A stretch of 64,000 nucleotides of DNA, taken from assembly GCF_003628125.1 (NCBI RefSeq), contig NZ_RBZU01000003.1, positions 186,001-250,000 of the forward strand. Direction: 5' to 3'. The notes beneath the pieces were generated by a model, which ran no database searches, had not been told where the DNA came from, and saw nothing but the letters and a program-made list of their open reading frames with translations. The position numbers and the translations under genes were made by a program. Each line of letters starts with the position of its first letter. Position 1 is the stretch's first letter. Source of the DNA: Pararobbsia silviterrae (GTDB lineage Bacteria > Pseudomonadota > Gammaproteobacteria > Burkholderiales > Burkholderiaceae). Below are positions 20,843 to 31,517 of the stretch, in pieces.

Positions 20843-21586
20843 ATGAACAAGAGAAAAGTGATTCCGAGTCTGCGGTCGATCGCAGATCAAGAGAAAGCGA
20901 CAGCCAAGAAAGCCCGCGCGTCGTGGCAGATGTTCACGATTATGGCAGAGTTCATCGAGGCGACGGAGTACCTGTCCGAGATCCGTCCGGCTGTCAGCAT
21001 CTACGGTTCGGCACGCATCAAACCGAACACCGAGTACTACAAGCTCACGACGACGATTGCCCGAAAATTGTCCGACGCGGGCTTCGCGGTGATCTCGGGC
21101 GGCGGCCCGGGCATCATGGAAGCCGCCAATAAAGGCGCGCACGCGGGCAAGGCGCCGTCGGTCGGTCTCAATATCGAATTGCCGCACGAGCAGCACGGCA
21201 ATCCGTGGCAGGACATCTCACTGCGATTCCGGCATTTCTTCACGCGCAAGGTCACGTTCGTCAAGAATTCCGACGCGGTCATCGTGATGCCCGGCGGCTT
21301 CGGCACGCTCGACGAGCTCGCCGAAGTGCTTACGTTGATCCAGACGAAGAAGTCGCGTCACGTGCCGATCGTGCTCGTCGGTTCGAAGTTCTGGGAAGGC
21401 CTGCTCGACTGGTTCAAGGGCAGCCTGATCCCGATGGGCCTGATCGGCGAGAACGACATCGATCTCATGAAGGTGACCGACGATCCCGACGAGGTGCTCG
21501 AACACGTGCTCGCATTCTACGAAGAACGCGGCGCGCCGACCGAGGTGCCCGCGAAGAGCGACGACGATCGGATGTTCTATCTGTAG
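20843..21586 (+). CDS. LOG family (TIGR00730) Rossmann-fold protein
   Basis: A 247-aa protein of the lysine decarboxylase-like/LOG family, which includes cytokinin riboside 5'-monophosphate phosphoribohydrolases and PpnN-type nucleosidases. The signature GGGPGIMEAANKGAHAGKAP and the PGGFGTLDELAEVLTLIQTK motif are both clear. Homologues start MNKRKVIPSLRS, which supports ATG 20843; a TTG at 20831 is possible but would overlap polA by 12 bp. A role in nucleotide turnover is plausible, and the next gene is AMP nucleosidase (opposite strand). Confidence 0.92.
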   Translation: MNKRKVIPSLRSIADQEKATAKKARASWQMFTIMAEFIEATEYLSEIRPAVSIYGSARIKPNTEYYKLTTTIARKLSDAGFAVISGGGPGIMEAANKGAHAGKAPSVGLNIELPHEQHGNPWQDISLRFRHFFTRKVTFVKNSDAVIVMPGGFGTLDELAEVLTLIQTKKSRHVPIVLVGSKFWEGLLDWFKGSLIPMGLIGENDIDLMKVTDDPDEVLEHVLAFYEERGAPTEVPAKSDDDRMFYL

Positions 21587-21761
21587 TCCGTCGGACGTCG
21601 AGGCCTTTGAAACTTCGGAGGCTTTCGACACGCGCGCGCGTTGCGCGGTGTCGGTCGCGTCATGCGATCGACACGTGCTTGAGCGGCGTACGCCGCGTGC
21701 CATGCACGCGGCGCGTCGAAACGGGTGCTTGACCCGTCCCGAACGCCGATCGGCCCGCGGC

Positions 21762-23255
21762 CTACTGGAACGCGACTTCGGCGAAGCTCCGCAGCTTGCG
21801 GCTGTGCAGCTTCGCGAGCCCGTTCTCGCGCAGCAGTTCCATCGCACGCACGCCGATCTGCAGATGCTGACCGACCTGGGCGCTATAGAACTGATCGGCC
21901 ATACCCGGCAGCTTGAGTTCGCCGTGCAGCGGCTTGTCCGATACGCAGAGCAAGGTGCCGTAGGGCACGCGGAAGCGGAAGCCGTTCGCGGCGATCGTCG
22001 CGCTTTCCATATCGAGCGCGATCGCGCGGCTTTGTGAAAGCCGCATGACCGGCTCGCGATGATCGCGCAATTCCCAGTTCCGGTTGTCGACGCTCGCGAC
22101 CGTGCCCGTGCGCATCACGCGCTTGAGTTCGGGCCCTTCGAGACGCGTGACGTCGGCGACCGCGCGTTCGAGCGCGACCTGGATCTCGGCGAGGTTCGGC
22201 ACGGGCACCCAGAGCGGCAGATCTTCATCGAGCACGTGGTCCTCGCGCACATAGCCGTGCGCGAGCACGTAGTCTCCCAGACGCTGCGTGTTGCGCAGGC
22301 CCGCGCAGTGACCGAGCATGACCCACGCATGCGGGCGCAGCACCGCGACGTGATCGGTGATCGTCTTCGCGTTCGACGGCCCGACGCCGATATTGACCAT
22401 CGTGATGCCGCTGCCGTCGGTCCGCTTGAGGTGGTATGCCGGCATCTGCGGCAGGCGCGCGGGCGGCGAACCGTGTCCGGCGTCGCCGCTGAGGTTCGCG
22501 TTGTAGGTCGTCACGTCGCCGGGTTCGACGAACGCCGAATACTGGCTCCGGTATTCGCGCTCGACGGGATCGTCGGTCTTCTCCATGAGCTTGAGACCGA
22601 GCTTCACGAACTCGTCGATATAGAACTGATAGTTCGTATAAAGCACGTAGTTCTGGAAATGCGTCGGCGAAGTCGCCGTGTAGTGACGCAGCCGGTGCAG
22701 CGAAAAATCGACGCGCGCGGCCGTGAACAGCGCGAGCGGCCGCGGCGCGCCTTCGGGCGGCTCGTAGGTGCCGTTGACGATACGATCGTCGAGCGCCGCG
22801 AGATCGGGCACGTCGAAGATGTCGCGGATCATGCGCAGACGCTCGGGACTCAGATCGCCTTCGAGATGGATCCCTTCCGAGAACGCGAAATGCACGGGAA
22901 TCGGCTGGTCGGACTGCCCGACCTCGATCGCGACCCGATGGTTCTTGGCGAGCAGACGCAGTTGCTGGCGATAGTAGTCGCCGAACAGGTCGGGACGCGT
23001 CAACGTCGTCTCGAACACCCCGGGGCCCGACACGAAGCCGTACGAATGGCGCGAATCGATGTTCGCGTTGAGATCGGTACGCACGCGCACGAACGGATAG
23101 TACGCATGGATACGTCCATCGAACTGCTCGCCGCGCCGATAACGCGCGAATGCGTCGCGCAATGCCGCGGTGTTCGTTTCATAGATCGTCGTCGCGCGCG
23201 CCACGGCTTCGGCGGGATCGGCGATCAGTTCGGTTTCGAACGGCTTATGGCTCAT
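21762..23255 (-). CDS. amn: AMP nucleosidase
   Basis: Hydrolyses AMP to adenine and ribose 5-phosphate. The 497-aa protein has the Amn N-terminal domain (YYPFVRVRTDLNANIDSRHS) and a C-terminal nucleoside phosphorylase-like domain (NIGVGPSNAKTITDHVAVLR, HAWVMLGHCAGLRNTQRLGD). ATG 23255 (MSHKPFET) is preferred to an in-frame TTG two codons upstream. Divergent from the DUF2782-thrB operon. Confidence 0.94.
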   Translation of the reverse strand: MSHKPFETELIADPAEAVARATTIYETNTAALRDAFARYRRGEQFDGRIHAYYPFVRVRTDLNANIDSRHSYGFVSGPGVFETTLTRPDLFGDYYRQQLRLLAKNHRVAIEVGQSDQPIPVHFAFSEGIHLEGDLSPERLRMIRDIFDVPDLAALDDRIVNGTYEPPEGAPRPLALFTAARVDFSLHRLRHYTATSPTHFQNYVLYTNYQFYIDEFVKLGLKLMEKTDDPVEREYRSQYSAFVEPGDVTTYNANLSGDAGHGSPPARLPQMPAYHLKRTDGSGITMVNIGVGPSNAKTITDHVAVLRPHAWVMLGHCAGLRNTQRLGDYVLAHGYVREDHVLDEDLPLWVPVPNLAEIQVALERAVADVTRLEGPELKRVMRTGTVASVDNRNWELRDHREPVMRLSQSRAIALDMESATIAANGFRFRVPYGTLLCVSDKPLHGELKLPGMADQFYSAQVGQHLQIGVRAMELLRENGLAKLHSRKLRSFAEVAFQ

Positions 23256-23333
23256 CGTCAATCACTCTGGGTTGTCTTCGGGCATTATCGCCTCGATTTC
23301 GGTATTCCTGGCCGGGCCGCCCCTTCGGTTTGC

Positions 23334-23339
23334 TAGAAT
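23334..23339 (+). promoter_or_regulatory. Possible -10 box of the DUF2782-thrB operon
   Basis: TAGAAT lies 26 bp before the DUF2782 start codon in the amn/DUF2782 divergent spacer. No clear -35. Confidence 0.4.
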
Positions 23340-23364
23340 CGCCGCATCAGAACGGAGAATCACA

Positions 23365-23868
23365 ATGAAGCCGCTCCTCGTCGCAGCCGGCGCGCTCTGC
23401 GCATCGCTCGCCTTTGCCGCGACTCCCGTATCCGCGGCATCGCCCGGTCAGGACAACTCGCTTGCCGTCCCTCCCCAAGTCGACGCGCCGCCGTCGGGCG
23501 ACGCCGCGAGCGCGCAGCCCGAAGTGCGGCCGCCGAACACGGCGCCGAGCGCCGAGCATCTGTCGCCGAACGAGCAGGCGGGTCTGCCGGATCTCGACAA
23601 GATCAATCGCACGCCCACGGCCAATGGCAGCGCGAGCTCGAAGGTCGAGTTCACGGACCAGCGGCAGCCGAGCTTCCATACGAAGGAACGCGACGGCACC
23701 GAGATCACCGAGTATCGCGACCGCGGCAAGCCGACCGAGATCGACGTGCACTCGGGTTTCGGCACGAGCTATCAGATGACCCCGCCGCCGGACAACACGC
23801 CGAACATCCCGAACTCCGGCAACGGACCCAGCACGGGCCGACTCCCGTCAATCCATATCTCCTATTGA
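23365..23868 (+). CDS. DUF2782 domain protein, exported
   Basis: A 167-aa protein with an N-terminal signal peptide ([20 protein letters not shown], likely cleaved after an Ala) followed by a Pro/Ala/Ser-rich linker. The conserved DUF2782 core is [20 protein letters not shown]. Function is unknown; it sits immediately upstream of thrB, as in other Burkholderiaceae. ATG 23365 has GGAGA upstream. Probably periplasmic. Confidence 0.88.
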   Translation: MKPLLVAAGALCASLAFAATPVSAASPGQDNSLAVPPQVDAPPSGDAASAQPEVRPPNTAPSAEHLSPNEQAGLPDLDKINRTPTANGSASSKVEFTDQRQPSFHTKERDGTEITEYRDRGKPTEIDVHSGFGTSYQMTPPPDNTPNIPNSGNGPSTGRLPSIHISY

Positions 23869-23872
23869 GTGC

Positions 23873-24850
23873 ATGGCTGTCTTCACCGCTGTCAACGACG
23901 CAGACCTCGCGGGGTTCCTGACGCACTATTCCTTGGGCGCCGTGCTCGATTTCCGGGGCATCGCCTCGGGCATCGAGAACAGCAACTTCTTTCTGACGAC
24001 CGAGCGCGGCGACTATGTGCTCACGATCTTCGAGAAGCTGACGGCACGCGAACTGCCGTTCTATCTCGATCTGATGCAGCACCTCGCGGGCCATCGCGTC
24101 CCCGTGCCCGACCCCGTCGTGCGTGACGACGCACGTCTGTTCGGCGAACTGCACGGCAAACCCGCGACGATCGTGACCAAGCTCACTGGCCGGCCCGAGC
24201 TCGCGCCGAACGCGCACCACTGCGCCGAAGTCGGCCAGATGCTCGCGCGCATGCATCTCGCGGGCCGCGACTTCGCGGCGAGCCAGCCGAATCTGCGCAG
24301 CCTGCCGTGGTGGGAACACGTGGTCCCCGAGATCGCGCCGTTCGTCGAAGGCGACACGCATCGCATGCTGCTCGAAGAACTCGCGCATCAGCGCGCCTTC
24401 TTCGCATCGGCTGACTACGCGTCGCTGCCCGGCGGGCCCTGCCACTGCGATCTGTTCCGCGACAACGTGCTGTTCGCGCACGGCAGCGACGAAGGCGGTG
24501 ACCGGCTTGGCGGATTCTTCGATTTCTATTTCGCGGGCACCGACAAATGGCTGTTCGACCTCGCGGTGACGGTCAACGACTGGTGTGTCGACCTCGCAAC
24601 CGGCGAACTCGACGAGACGCGCGCGAACGCGCTCGTGCGCGCCTATCAGACGGTACGTCCGCTCGGCGACGCCGAGACGCGGCACTGGCGCGACATGCTG
24701 CGCGCCGCCGCGTACCGGTTCTGGGTCTCGCGGCTGTACGATTTCCATAAACCCCGGGCGGCCGAGATGCTCAAGGCGCACGATCCGGGCCATTTCGAAC
24801 GCATTCTTGCCGACCGGATCGGATCCGCTTCGGTCGGTTCGCTGTCGTGA
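23873..24850 (+). CDS. thrB: Homoserine kinase (APH fold, ThrB type II)
   Basis: Phosphorylates homoserine in threonine biosynthesis. The 325-aa protein belongs to the aminoglycoside-phosphotransferase-like homoserine kinases, not the GHMP family. N-terminal [20 protein letters not shown] binds ATP; the catalytic loop [12 protein letters not shown] (about residue 190) and the metal-binding [11 protein letters not shown] follow. Starts 4 bp after the DUF2782 stop, so an operon is likely. Confidence 0.94.
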   Translation: MAVFTAVNDADLAGFLTHYSLGAVLDFRGIASGIENSNFFLTTERGDYVLTIFEKLTARELPFYLDLMQHLAGHRVPVPDPVVRDDARLFGELHGKPATIVTKLTGRPELAPNAHHCAEVGQMLARMHLAGRDFAASQPNLRSLPWWEHVVPEIAPFVEGDTHRMLLEELAHQRAFFASADYASLPGGPCHCDLFRDNVLFAHGSDEGGDRLGGFFDFYFAGTDKWLFDLAVTVNDWCVDLATGELDETRANALVRAYQTVRPLGDAETRHWRDMLRAAAYRFWVSRLYDFHKPRAAEMLKAHDPGHFERILADRIGSASVGSLS

Positions 24851-24881
24851 ACCCGTTCCGCAACGCGTATCCGTGTGACTC

Positions 24882-25700
24882 ATGCGCCTGATTGAAGTCC
24901 CCGCCAAAGCGGGTTACGTATGGTTCCGCCAGGGCATCTGGGTGTTCAGGCGCAATCCGCTCGCGTTCATGATGCTGCTCATCGCATATCTGTTCGCGTG
25001 GCTCGTGGTATCGCTCGTGCCCGTCGTCGGCACGCTGCTGCCGATGCTGTTCGCGCCCGGCATCTCGGTCGGGTTCATGGTCGCGAGCCGTAACGCGATC
25101 GGCGGCAAGCCGGTCTATCCGACCGTGCTCGCAAGCGGATTTCGAGAACATGGCCGGCGCATCGCGCTCGATCTGCTGACGCTCGGCGTCGTGAACCTCG
25201 TGCTCGTCGTCGGCGCGTTCGCGCTGACCGCGATCGCCGACGGCGGTCTGATCTTCCGAAGCGCCGTGCTCAATATCGATCCCGAGCCGACCGAGATGCT
25301 CGCGCATGCGAACGAGATGGCGATCGCGGCCGCGGTCTTCGCGATCGCCTATATGCCGGTGTCGGTGCTCATGTGGTTTTCGCCCGTGCTCGTCGCCTGG
25401 CACGACGTGCCGCCCGCGAAAGCGCTGTTCTTCAGCTGGATGGCGCTCTGGCGCAATCGCTGGGCCTTCACGGTCTATGCGCTGTGCTGGGCGCTCGTGC
25501 AGGGCGTGCTCGGCATCATCGGGCTGCAGGTCGCTCAGCTCGCGGGCACGCCGCTGCTCATGCTGATGGTGCTCGCGCCGCTCAGCATCGCGACGATCGC
25601 GATGATCTATTGCTCGTTCTTCGCGACCTATCGCGGCTGCTTCGACACGGCGAACGACACCGGCGCGCCGACGGCCGCGCCCGAACTGCCGGGCGACTGA
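24882..25700 (+). CDS. BPSS1780-family integral membrane protein
   Basis: A 272-aa inner membrane protein of unknown function. The N-terminus RLIEVPAKAGYVWFRQGIWV is highly typical of the family, followed by about six hydrophobic segments (for example AFMMLLIAYLFAWLVVSLVP and LNLVLVVGAFAL-like stretches). Third gene of the DUF2782-thrB cluster. Its TGA stop codon falls inside the first unit of the 13-bp array. Confidence 0.88.
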   Translation: MRLIEVPAKAGYVWFRQGIWVFRRNPLAFMMLLIAYLFAWLVVSLVPVVGTLLPMLFAPGISVGFMVASRNAIGGKPVYPTVLASGFREHGRRIALDLLTLGVVNLVLVVGAFALTAIADGGLIFRSAVLNIDPEPTEMLAHANEMAIAAAVFAIAYMPVSVLMWFSPVLVAWHDVPPAKALFFSWMALWRNRWAFTVYALCWALVQGVLGIIGLQVAQLAGTPLLMLMVLAPLSIATIAMIYCSFFATYRGCFDTANDTGAPTAAPELPGD

Positions 25701-25837
25701 GCGCCCCGATCGAGCGCTCTGACTGAGCGCCCTGACCGAGCGCCCTGACCGAGCGCCCAGACTGGCCGTCCTGACAGGCCGTCCTGACTGGCCGTCCTGA
25801 CAGGCCGTCCTGACACGCCGTCCTTACAGGCCGTCCG
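25695..25837. repeat. Eleven head-to-tail 13-bp repeats filling the gap between two convergent genes
   Basis: Exactly 11 units of 13 bp, no gaps. Units 1-5 follow GACYGAGCGCCCT and units 6-11 follow GACAGGCCGTCCT with small changes, so the array has two blocks sharing one period. Unit 1 contains the stop codon of the membrane protein gene; the base after unit 11 begins the uvrD stop codon. There is no other sequence between the two genes. Confidence 0.97.
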
Positions 25838-28261
25838 TCAATCCTCGATCGGCTGCAGCTTTGCGACCGCGAGCGCGAGCCATTTCTGCCCATTGCGGCG
25901 GAAATTGACCTGGGCGCGCGCATCGTCGCCCGCGCCTTCGAGCGCCGTGATCGTGCCTTCGCCGAATTTCGTGTGGAACACCGGCTGACCGACGCGAAAG
26001 CCGGTCTCGGCCGCGCGCTGCTTGTTCGCATACGCGGGCAGCGGCGTATTGCCCGTGTACGCGTCGTCCGCGCCGCGACGGCCCGAGCCTGACGATCCGA
26101 CGTAGCGATCGCCGCCGCCATTGCCGTTGCCGCCGCCACTGCCGCGACCATAGCCGCGCGCCTCGTCGCCGCCCGGACGCCCGAACCAATCGCGCCCCCA
26201 CCCCGCATTGTCCGAACGCCCGCCCCAACGCGCGCCCGCATCGGCCTTCGGCGTCAGCCATTTGAGCGAGGTCTCGGGTAATTCCTCAAGAAATCGCGAG
26301 CGCACGTTGTACCGCGTCTGGCCGTGCAGCATGCGGCTTTGCGTGAACGAGATATAGAGCCGCTCCTTCGCGCGCGTGATCGCGACGTACATGAGCCGCC
26401 GCTCCTCTTCGAGCCCGTCGGGATCGACGGCCGAGTTTTCATGCGGAAACAGCCCTTCCTCGAGCCCCGTGATAAAGACCACCGTGAACTCGAGGCCCTT
26501 GGCCGCATGGACCGTCATGAGCTGGATCGCGTCCTGCCCGGCCTGCGCCTGGTTGTCGCCGGCTTCGAGCGACGCGTGCGAGAGAAAGCCCGAGAGCGGC
26601 GTCATCACGTCGGCGACCGGCGTGTCGGCATCGAGAATCTGAAGTCCGCCGACGTCGATCTGCGGCGCGTCGGTCGCGTTCGGCGCCATCGCGATGACAC
26701 GCGCGGGCGCATTGAGTCCGTACCCCTGCTCGCCGACGAACGCCGCGGCCGCGTTGATCAGTTCGCGCAAGTTCTCGATCCGGTCTTCGCCTTCGCGTTC
26801 GGTCTCGTAGTGCGCGATCAGCCCGCTTTCGCGAATCACATATTCGACCGTCTCGGGCAAACTCAGCGGCAGCGTTTCCGCGCGCATGCGCTCGATCAGC
26901 TTGACGAAGGCGCCGAGGCTCGACCCCGCCTTGCCCGTCGTATAGGGCACGGCCGCGGCCATCGAGCACTGATAGAGGCGCGCGGCGTCGGCGAGCTGTT
27001 CGAGCGAGCGCGCCCCGATGCCGCGCGCCGGAAAATTGACGACGCGCACGAAGGCCGTGTCGTCATTCGGATTGTCGATCAGCCGCAGATAGGCCAGCGC
27101 GTGCTTGACTTCCTGCCGCTCGAAGAACCGCAACCCGCCATAGACGCGATACGGCAAGCCGACGTTGACGAGCGTGTGCTCGATCACGCGCGACTGCGCA
27201 TTGCTCCGATACAAAATCGCGACCTCGCTGCGCGAGAGCCCCTGATTCAGCAGCGCGCGGATTTCCTCGACGATAAAGCTCGCTTCCTGCGTATCGGTCG
27301 CCGCCTCGTAGACGCGCACGGGCTCGCCGTGGCCCGCGTCGGTCCGCAAGTTCTTGCCGAGCCGCCGCGAATTGTTCGAGATCAGCTCGTTGGCCGCGTC
27401 GAGGATAAACCCGTGCGAACGATAGTTCTGCTCGAGCTTGATGAGATGCCGCACGCGGAATTCACGCTCGAAGTCGGCCATATTGCCGACGTTCGCGCCG
27501 CGGAACGCATAGATGCTCTGGTCGTCGTCGCCGACCGCGAAGACCGCGTTGTGTTCGCCCGCCAGCAGCTTGAGCCACGCATACTGGAGACGATTCGTGT
27601 CCTGGAACTCGTCGACGAGCACGTGCCGGAACCGGTTCTGATAATGCGCGCGCAGCGGCGCGGACATCGTGAGCAGCTCGTAGCAGCGCAGCAGCAGCTC
27701 GGCAAAATCGACGACACCCTCGCGCTGGCACTGCGCGTCGTACGCTTCGTAGAGCTCGACGAGCTTGCGGTTGAAACTGTCGGTCGCCTCGACCTGCGCG
27801 GGACGCAGGCCCTGCTCCTTGGCGTTGTTGATGAAGTAGACGACGTTCTTCGGCGGATATTTCTCGTCGTCGACGTTCAAGCCCTTCATGAGCCGCTTGA
27901 CGGCCGAGAGCTGATCGGCCGTGTCGAGGATCTGGAACGTCTGCGGCAGACCCGCGTCGCGATAATGCGCGCGCAGCATCCGGTTGCAGAGCCCGTGGAA
28001 GGTGCCGATCCACATGCCGCGCGTGTTGATCGGCAGCATCGCCTCGAGGCGCGCGACCATTTCGCGCGCGGCCTTGTTCGTGAACGTGACCGCGAGCACG
28101 CCGTTCGGGCTGATCTGCCCGGTCTGGATCAACCAGGCGATGCGCGTGGTCAGCACGCGCGTCTTGCCGCTGCCGGCCCCTGCGAGGATCAGCGCGGATT
28201 CGTCGGGCAGCGTGACGGCCGCGAGCTGTTCGGGATTCAGATTGGCAAGCAGATCGGACAT
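25838..28261 (-). CDS. uvrD: UvrD-type 3'-5' DNA helicase (helicase II)
   Basis: Superfamily 1 helicase for nucleotide excision and mismatch repair. The 807-aa protein has Walker A (AGAGSGKTRVLT), motif II (DEFQDTN), motif III (GDDDQSIYAFRGA), motif V/VI (MTVHAAKGLEF, YVAITRAKERL) and a Gly/Arg-rich linker before a C-terminal Tudor-like tail (FRVGQPVFHTKFGEGTI). Its stop codon touches the 13-bp array. Confidence 0.95.
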   Translation of the reverse strand: MSDLLANLNPEQLAAVTLPDESALILAGAGSGKTRVLTTRIAWLIQTGQISPNGVLAVTFTNKAAREMVARLEAMLPINTRGMWIGTFHGLCNRMLRAHYRDAGLPQTFQILDTADQLSAVKRLMKGLNVDDEKYPPKNVVYFINNAKEQGLRPAQVEATDSFNRKLVELYEAYDAQCQREGVVDFAELLLRCYELLTMSAPLRAHYQNRFRHVLVDEFQDTNRLQYAWLKLLAGEHNAVFAVGDDDQSIYAFRGANVGNMADFEREFRVRHLIKLEQNYRSHGFILDAANELISNNSRRLGKNLRTDAGHGEPVRVYEAATDTQEASFIVEEIRALLNQGLSRSEVAILYRSNAQSRVIEHTLVNVGLPYRVYGGLRFFERQEVKHALAYLRLIDNPNDDTAFVRVVNFPARGIGARSLEQLADAARLYQCSMAAAVPYTTGKAGSSLGAFVKLIERMRAETLPLSLPETVEYVIRESGLIAHYETEREGEDRIENLRELINAAAAFVGEQGYGLNAPARVIAMAPNATDAPQIDVGGLQILDADTPVADVMTPLSGFLSHASLEAGDNQAQAGQDAIQLMTVHAAKGLEFTVVFITGLEEGLFPHENSAVDPDGLEEERRLMYVAITRAKERLYISFTQSRMLHGQTRYNVRSRFLEELPETSLKWLTPKADAGARWGGRSDNAGWGRDWFGRPGGDEARGYGRGSGGGNGNGGGDRYVGSSGSGRRGADDAYTGNTPLPAYANKQRAAETGFRVGQPVFHTKFGEGTITALEGAGDDARAQVNFRRNGQKWLALAVAKLQPIED

Positions 28262-28577
28262 GAAGGCGTTTCGCAGAACGGTCGGGGGAGCAGCCGCACA
28301 TTATAAGTCGCGCGCGGCGGGGTGCCCGCGACATGGCGCCGCGTGTCCGAACGACGCCGGCGACGCGCGTGTCCCGCCCGCGCGGACATCCCGCACCCCG
28401 TGGCGCACGGGGGCGCACGGGCCGCGCGGCGGCGTGCGCGCTGGCCCTTTTCGTCGCGGCCGGTTAGCTCAATCGGGCCAAATCCGCTCCGATCGCGGCC
28501 AAGCGGCCTAGCGCACCGTTCGATGACCGCCGAAGCCCTTATAATTCAAGCTTTCACGCCAACTTACGCAGAATTCA
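28262..28577. promoter_or_regulatory. uvrD/valS divergent spacer
   Basis: About 316 bp. A perfect TATAAT at 28540-28545 is a likely -10 for valS. Complementary octamers CGGGGTGC (28318) and GCACCCCG (28393) could form a long-range stem. A tRNA-like stretch near 28465 is not a gene. Confidence 0.5.
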
Positions 28578-31481
28578 ATGAGCGACAGCATCAGCGAGAC
28601 CCCGGCCGAACAGGTCGCGGGTGCCGAGACCACCCTCGCGAAGAGCTTCGAGCCCCATACGATCGAAGCGAACTGGGGACCCGAATGGGAGAAGCGCGGT
28701 TATGCGAAACCGAGCTTCGCCGAGGGCGCGAAAGACTTCTCGATCCAGCTGCCGCCGCCGAACGTCACGGGCACCCTGCATATGGGCCATGCGTTCAATC
28801 AGACGATCATGGACAGCCTCACGCGCTACCACCGGATGCTCGGCGAGAACACGCTCTGGGTGCCGGGGACCGACCATGCGGGGATCGCGACGCAGATCGT
28901 CGTCGAACGCCAGCTCGACGCCCAGAAGATCTCGCGCCACGACCTCGGCCGCGATGCATTCGTCGAGCGCGTCTGGCAATGGAAGCAGGAATCGGGTTCG
29001 ACGATCACGGGTCAGGTCCGCCGGCTCGGCGCGTCGATCGACTGGTCGCGCGAATATTTCACGATGGACGACACGATGTCGGCCGCCGTGCGCGAAGTCT
29101 TCGTACGCCTGTATGAGCAAGGGCTCATCTATCGCGGCAAGCGCCTCGTCAACTGGGATCCGAAACTCGGTACGGCCGTGTCCGACCTCGAAGTCTCGAG
29201 CGAGACCGAAGACGGCTTCCTCTGGCATATCCGCTATCCGCTCGCCGACGGCTCGGGTCATCTGACGGTCGCGACGACGCGGCCCGAGACGATGCTCGGC
29301 GACGTCGCCGTCATCGTCCACCCCGAGGACGAGCGCTACACGGCGCTCGTCGGCAAGACGGTCAAGCTCCCGCTGAGCGACCGCGAGATCCCGATCATCG
29401 CCGACGACTACGTCGATCGCGAATTCGGCACGGGCGTCGTCAAGGTCACGCCCGCGCACGATTTCAACGACTATCAGATCGGCCTGCGCCATGCGCTGCC
29501 GATGATCGAGATCCTGACGCTCGACGCGAAGATCAACGACAACGGGCCCGCCCCCTATCGCGGCCTCGACCGCTACGACGCGCGCAAGCAGATCGTTGCG
29601 GACCTCGACGCGCTCGGCCTGCTCGCGGAGACGAAGAAACACACGCTCCAGGTGCCGCGCGGCGACCGGACCGGCGTCGTGCTCGAACCGATGCTGACCG
29701 ATCAGTGGTTCGTCGCAATGAGCAAGCCGGCGCCCGAAGGCACGCTGCACGCGGGCAAATCGATCACCGAAGTGTCGCTCGACGTCGTGCGCAACGGCCA
29801 GATCCAGTTCGTGCCCGAGAACTGGACGACGACCTACTACCAGTGGCTCGAAAACATCCAGGACTGGTGTATCTCGCGTCAGCTCTGGTGGGGCCATCAG
29901 ATTCCCGCGTGGTACGGCGAAGCGGGCGAGGTCTTCGTCGCGCGCAGCGAAGACGAAGCGCGCGAGAAAGCGCGCGCGGCCGGCTACACGGGCGCGCTTA
30001 CGCGCGACGGCGACGTGCTCGACACGTGGTTCTCGTCGGCGCTCGTGCCGTTCTCGTCGCTCGGCTGGCCGAACGACACGGCCGAACTCCAGCGTTTCCT
30101 GCCCTCGTCGGTGCTCGTGACGGGCTTCGACATCATCTTCTTCTGGGTCGCGCGCATGGTCATGATGACCACGCACTTCACGGGCAAGGTGCCGTTCGAC
30201 ACCGTCTACATCCACGGCCTCGTGCGCGACGCCGAGGGGCAGAAGATGTCGAAATCCAAGGGCAACACGCTCGACCCGATCGATCTCGTCGACGGCATCG
30301 ACCTCGAGTCGCTCGTCAAGAAACGCACGTTCGGGCTCATGAACCCGAAGCAGGCCGCGCAGATCGAGAAGAAGACGCGCAAGGACTATCCGGACGGGAT
30401 TCCGTCGTTCGGCACCGACGCGCTGCGCTTCACGATGGCGTCGCTCGCGACGCTCGGCCGCAACATCAACTTCGATCTCGCGCGCTGCGAGGGCTACCGC
30501 AACTTCTGCAACAAGCTCTGGAACGCCACGCGTTTCGTGCTCATGAACTGCGAAGGCCATGACTGCGGCGTCGGCGAATGCGTCGGCGACTGCGGCCCCG
30601 ACGGCGCGCTCGACTTCTCGCAAGCCGACCGTTGGATCGTCTCGCTGCTCCAGCGCGTCGAGGCCGATGTCGCGAAGGGCTTCGCGGACTACCGGCTCGA
30701 CAACGTCGCCAGCGCGATTTACAAGTTCGTCTGGGACGAATACTGCGACTGGTACGTCGAACTCGCGAAGGTGCAGATCCAGAACGGCACGCCCGCGCAG
30801 CAACGCGCGACGCGCCGCACGCTGTTGCGCGTGCTCGAAACGACGCTGCGCCTCGCGCATCCGGTGATCCCGTTCATCACCGAAGCGCTCTGGCAAAAGG
30901 TTGCACCGCTCGCGGGCCGCTATCCGCAAACGAGCGAAGCCGGTGCGGAACCCGCGTCGATCATGGTGCAGTCTTATCCGCTGAGCCAGCCCAAGAAGAT
31001 CGACGAAGCCGCCGAGGCGTGGGTCGCCGAGCTCAAGGCCGTGGTCGACGCCTGCCGGAACCTGCGCGGCGAAATGAATCTGTCGCCGGCCGTGCGCGTG
31101 CCGCTGCTCGCGAGCGGCGACGCGGCGCGGCTCGCGTCGTTCGCGCCCTACGTGCGCGCGCTAGGCCGGCTGTCCGAAGTCACCGTGATGCCCGACGAAG
31201 CCTCGCTCGACGCGGCCGCGGCAGGCACGCCGGTTGCTATCGTCGGTTCGGGAAAGCTCGCGCTCAAGGTCGAAATCGACGTCAAGGCCGAGCGCGAGCG
31301 GCTGACGAAGGAAGTGACCCGCCTGAGCGGCGAAGTCACCAAGGCGCAAGCCAAATTGGGTAACGAAAGTTTTGTTGCACGCGCACCGGAAGCAGTTGTC
31401 GAGCAGGAGCGCAAGCGTCTTTCGGAATTCGAAACGACGCTCGCCAAGCTGCATGCGCAGCTCGCGCGCCTGCCCGCATAA
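28578..31481 (+). CDS. valS: Valyl-tRNA synthetase
   Basis: Charges tRNA-Val. The 967-aa class I synthetase shows the HIGH-type motif ([13 protein letters not shown], about residue 55), the KMSKS loop ([13 protein letters not shown]), an editing (CP1) domain with [13 protein letters not shown], and a C-terminal coiled-coil arm ([20 protein letters not shown]). ATG 28578 follows the TATAAT by about 30 bp. Confidence 0.97.
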   Translation: MSDSISETPAEQVAGAETTLAKSFEPHTIEANWGPEWEKRGYAKPSFAEGAKDFSIQLPPPNVTGTLHMGHAFNQTIMDSLTRYHRMLGENTLWVPGTDHAGIATQIVVERQLDAQKISRHDLGRDAFVERVWQWKQESGSTITGQVRRLGASIDWSREYFTMDDTMSAAVREVFVRLYEQGLIYRGKRLVNWDPKLGTAVSDLEVSSETEDGFLWHIRYPLADGSGHLTVATTRPETMLGDVAVIVHPEDERYTALVGKTVKLPLSDREIPIIADDYVDREFGTGVVKVTPAHDFNDYQIGLRHALPMIEILTLDAKINDNGPAPYRGLDRYDARKQIVADLDALGLLAETKKHTLQVPRGDRTGVVLEPMLTDQWFVAMSKPAPEGTLHAGKSITEVSLDVVRNGQIQFVPENWTTTYYQWLENIQDWCISRQLWWGHQIPAWYGEAGEVFVARSEDEAREKARAAGYTGALTRDGDVLDTWFSSALVPFSSLGWPNDTAELQRFLPSSVLVTGFDIIFFWVARMVMMTTHFTGKVPFDTVYIHGLVRDAEGQKMSKSKGNTLDPIDLVDGIDLESLVKKRTFGLMNPKQAAQIEKKTRKDYPDGIPSFGTDALRFTMASLATLGRNINFDLARCEGYRNFCNKLWNATRFVLMNCEGHDCGVGECVGDCGPDGALDFSQADRWIVSLLQRVEADVAKGFADYRLDNVASAIYKFVWDEYCDWYVELAKVQIQNGTPAQQRATRRTLLRVLETTLRLAHPVIPFITEALWQKVAPLAGRYPQTSEAGAEPASIMVQSYPLSQPKKIDEAAEAWVAELKAVVDACRNLRGEMNLSPAVRVPLLASGDAARLASFAPYVRALGRLSEVTVMPDEASLDAAAAGTPVAIVGSGKLALKVEIDVKAERERLTKEVTRLSGEVTKAQAKLGNESFVARAPEAVVEQERKRLSEFETTLAKLHAQLARLPA

Positions 31482-31517
31482 CCCACGAATTCGTACACTA
31501 CGGCGAGGTATTGAGAG

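Noticed and set aside
28455-28505. tRNA-like piece GGTTAGCTCAATCGG
   Set aside because: Resembles a D-arm only; no matching acceptor stem, anticodon arm or T-arm follows.
28575-30929. 784-codon minus frame opposite valS
   Set aside because: Antisense shadow of a certain aminoacyl-tRNA synthetase.
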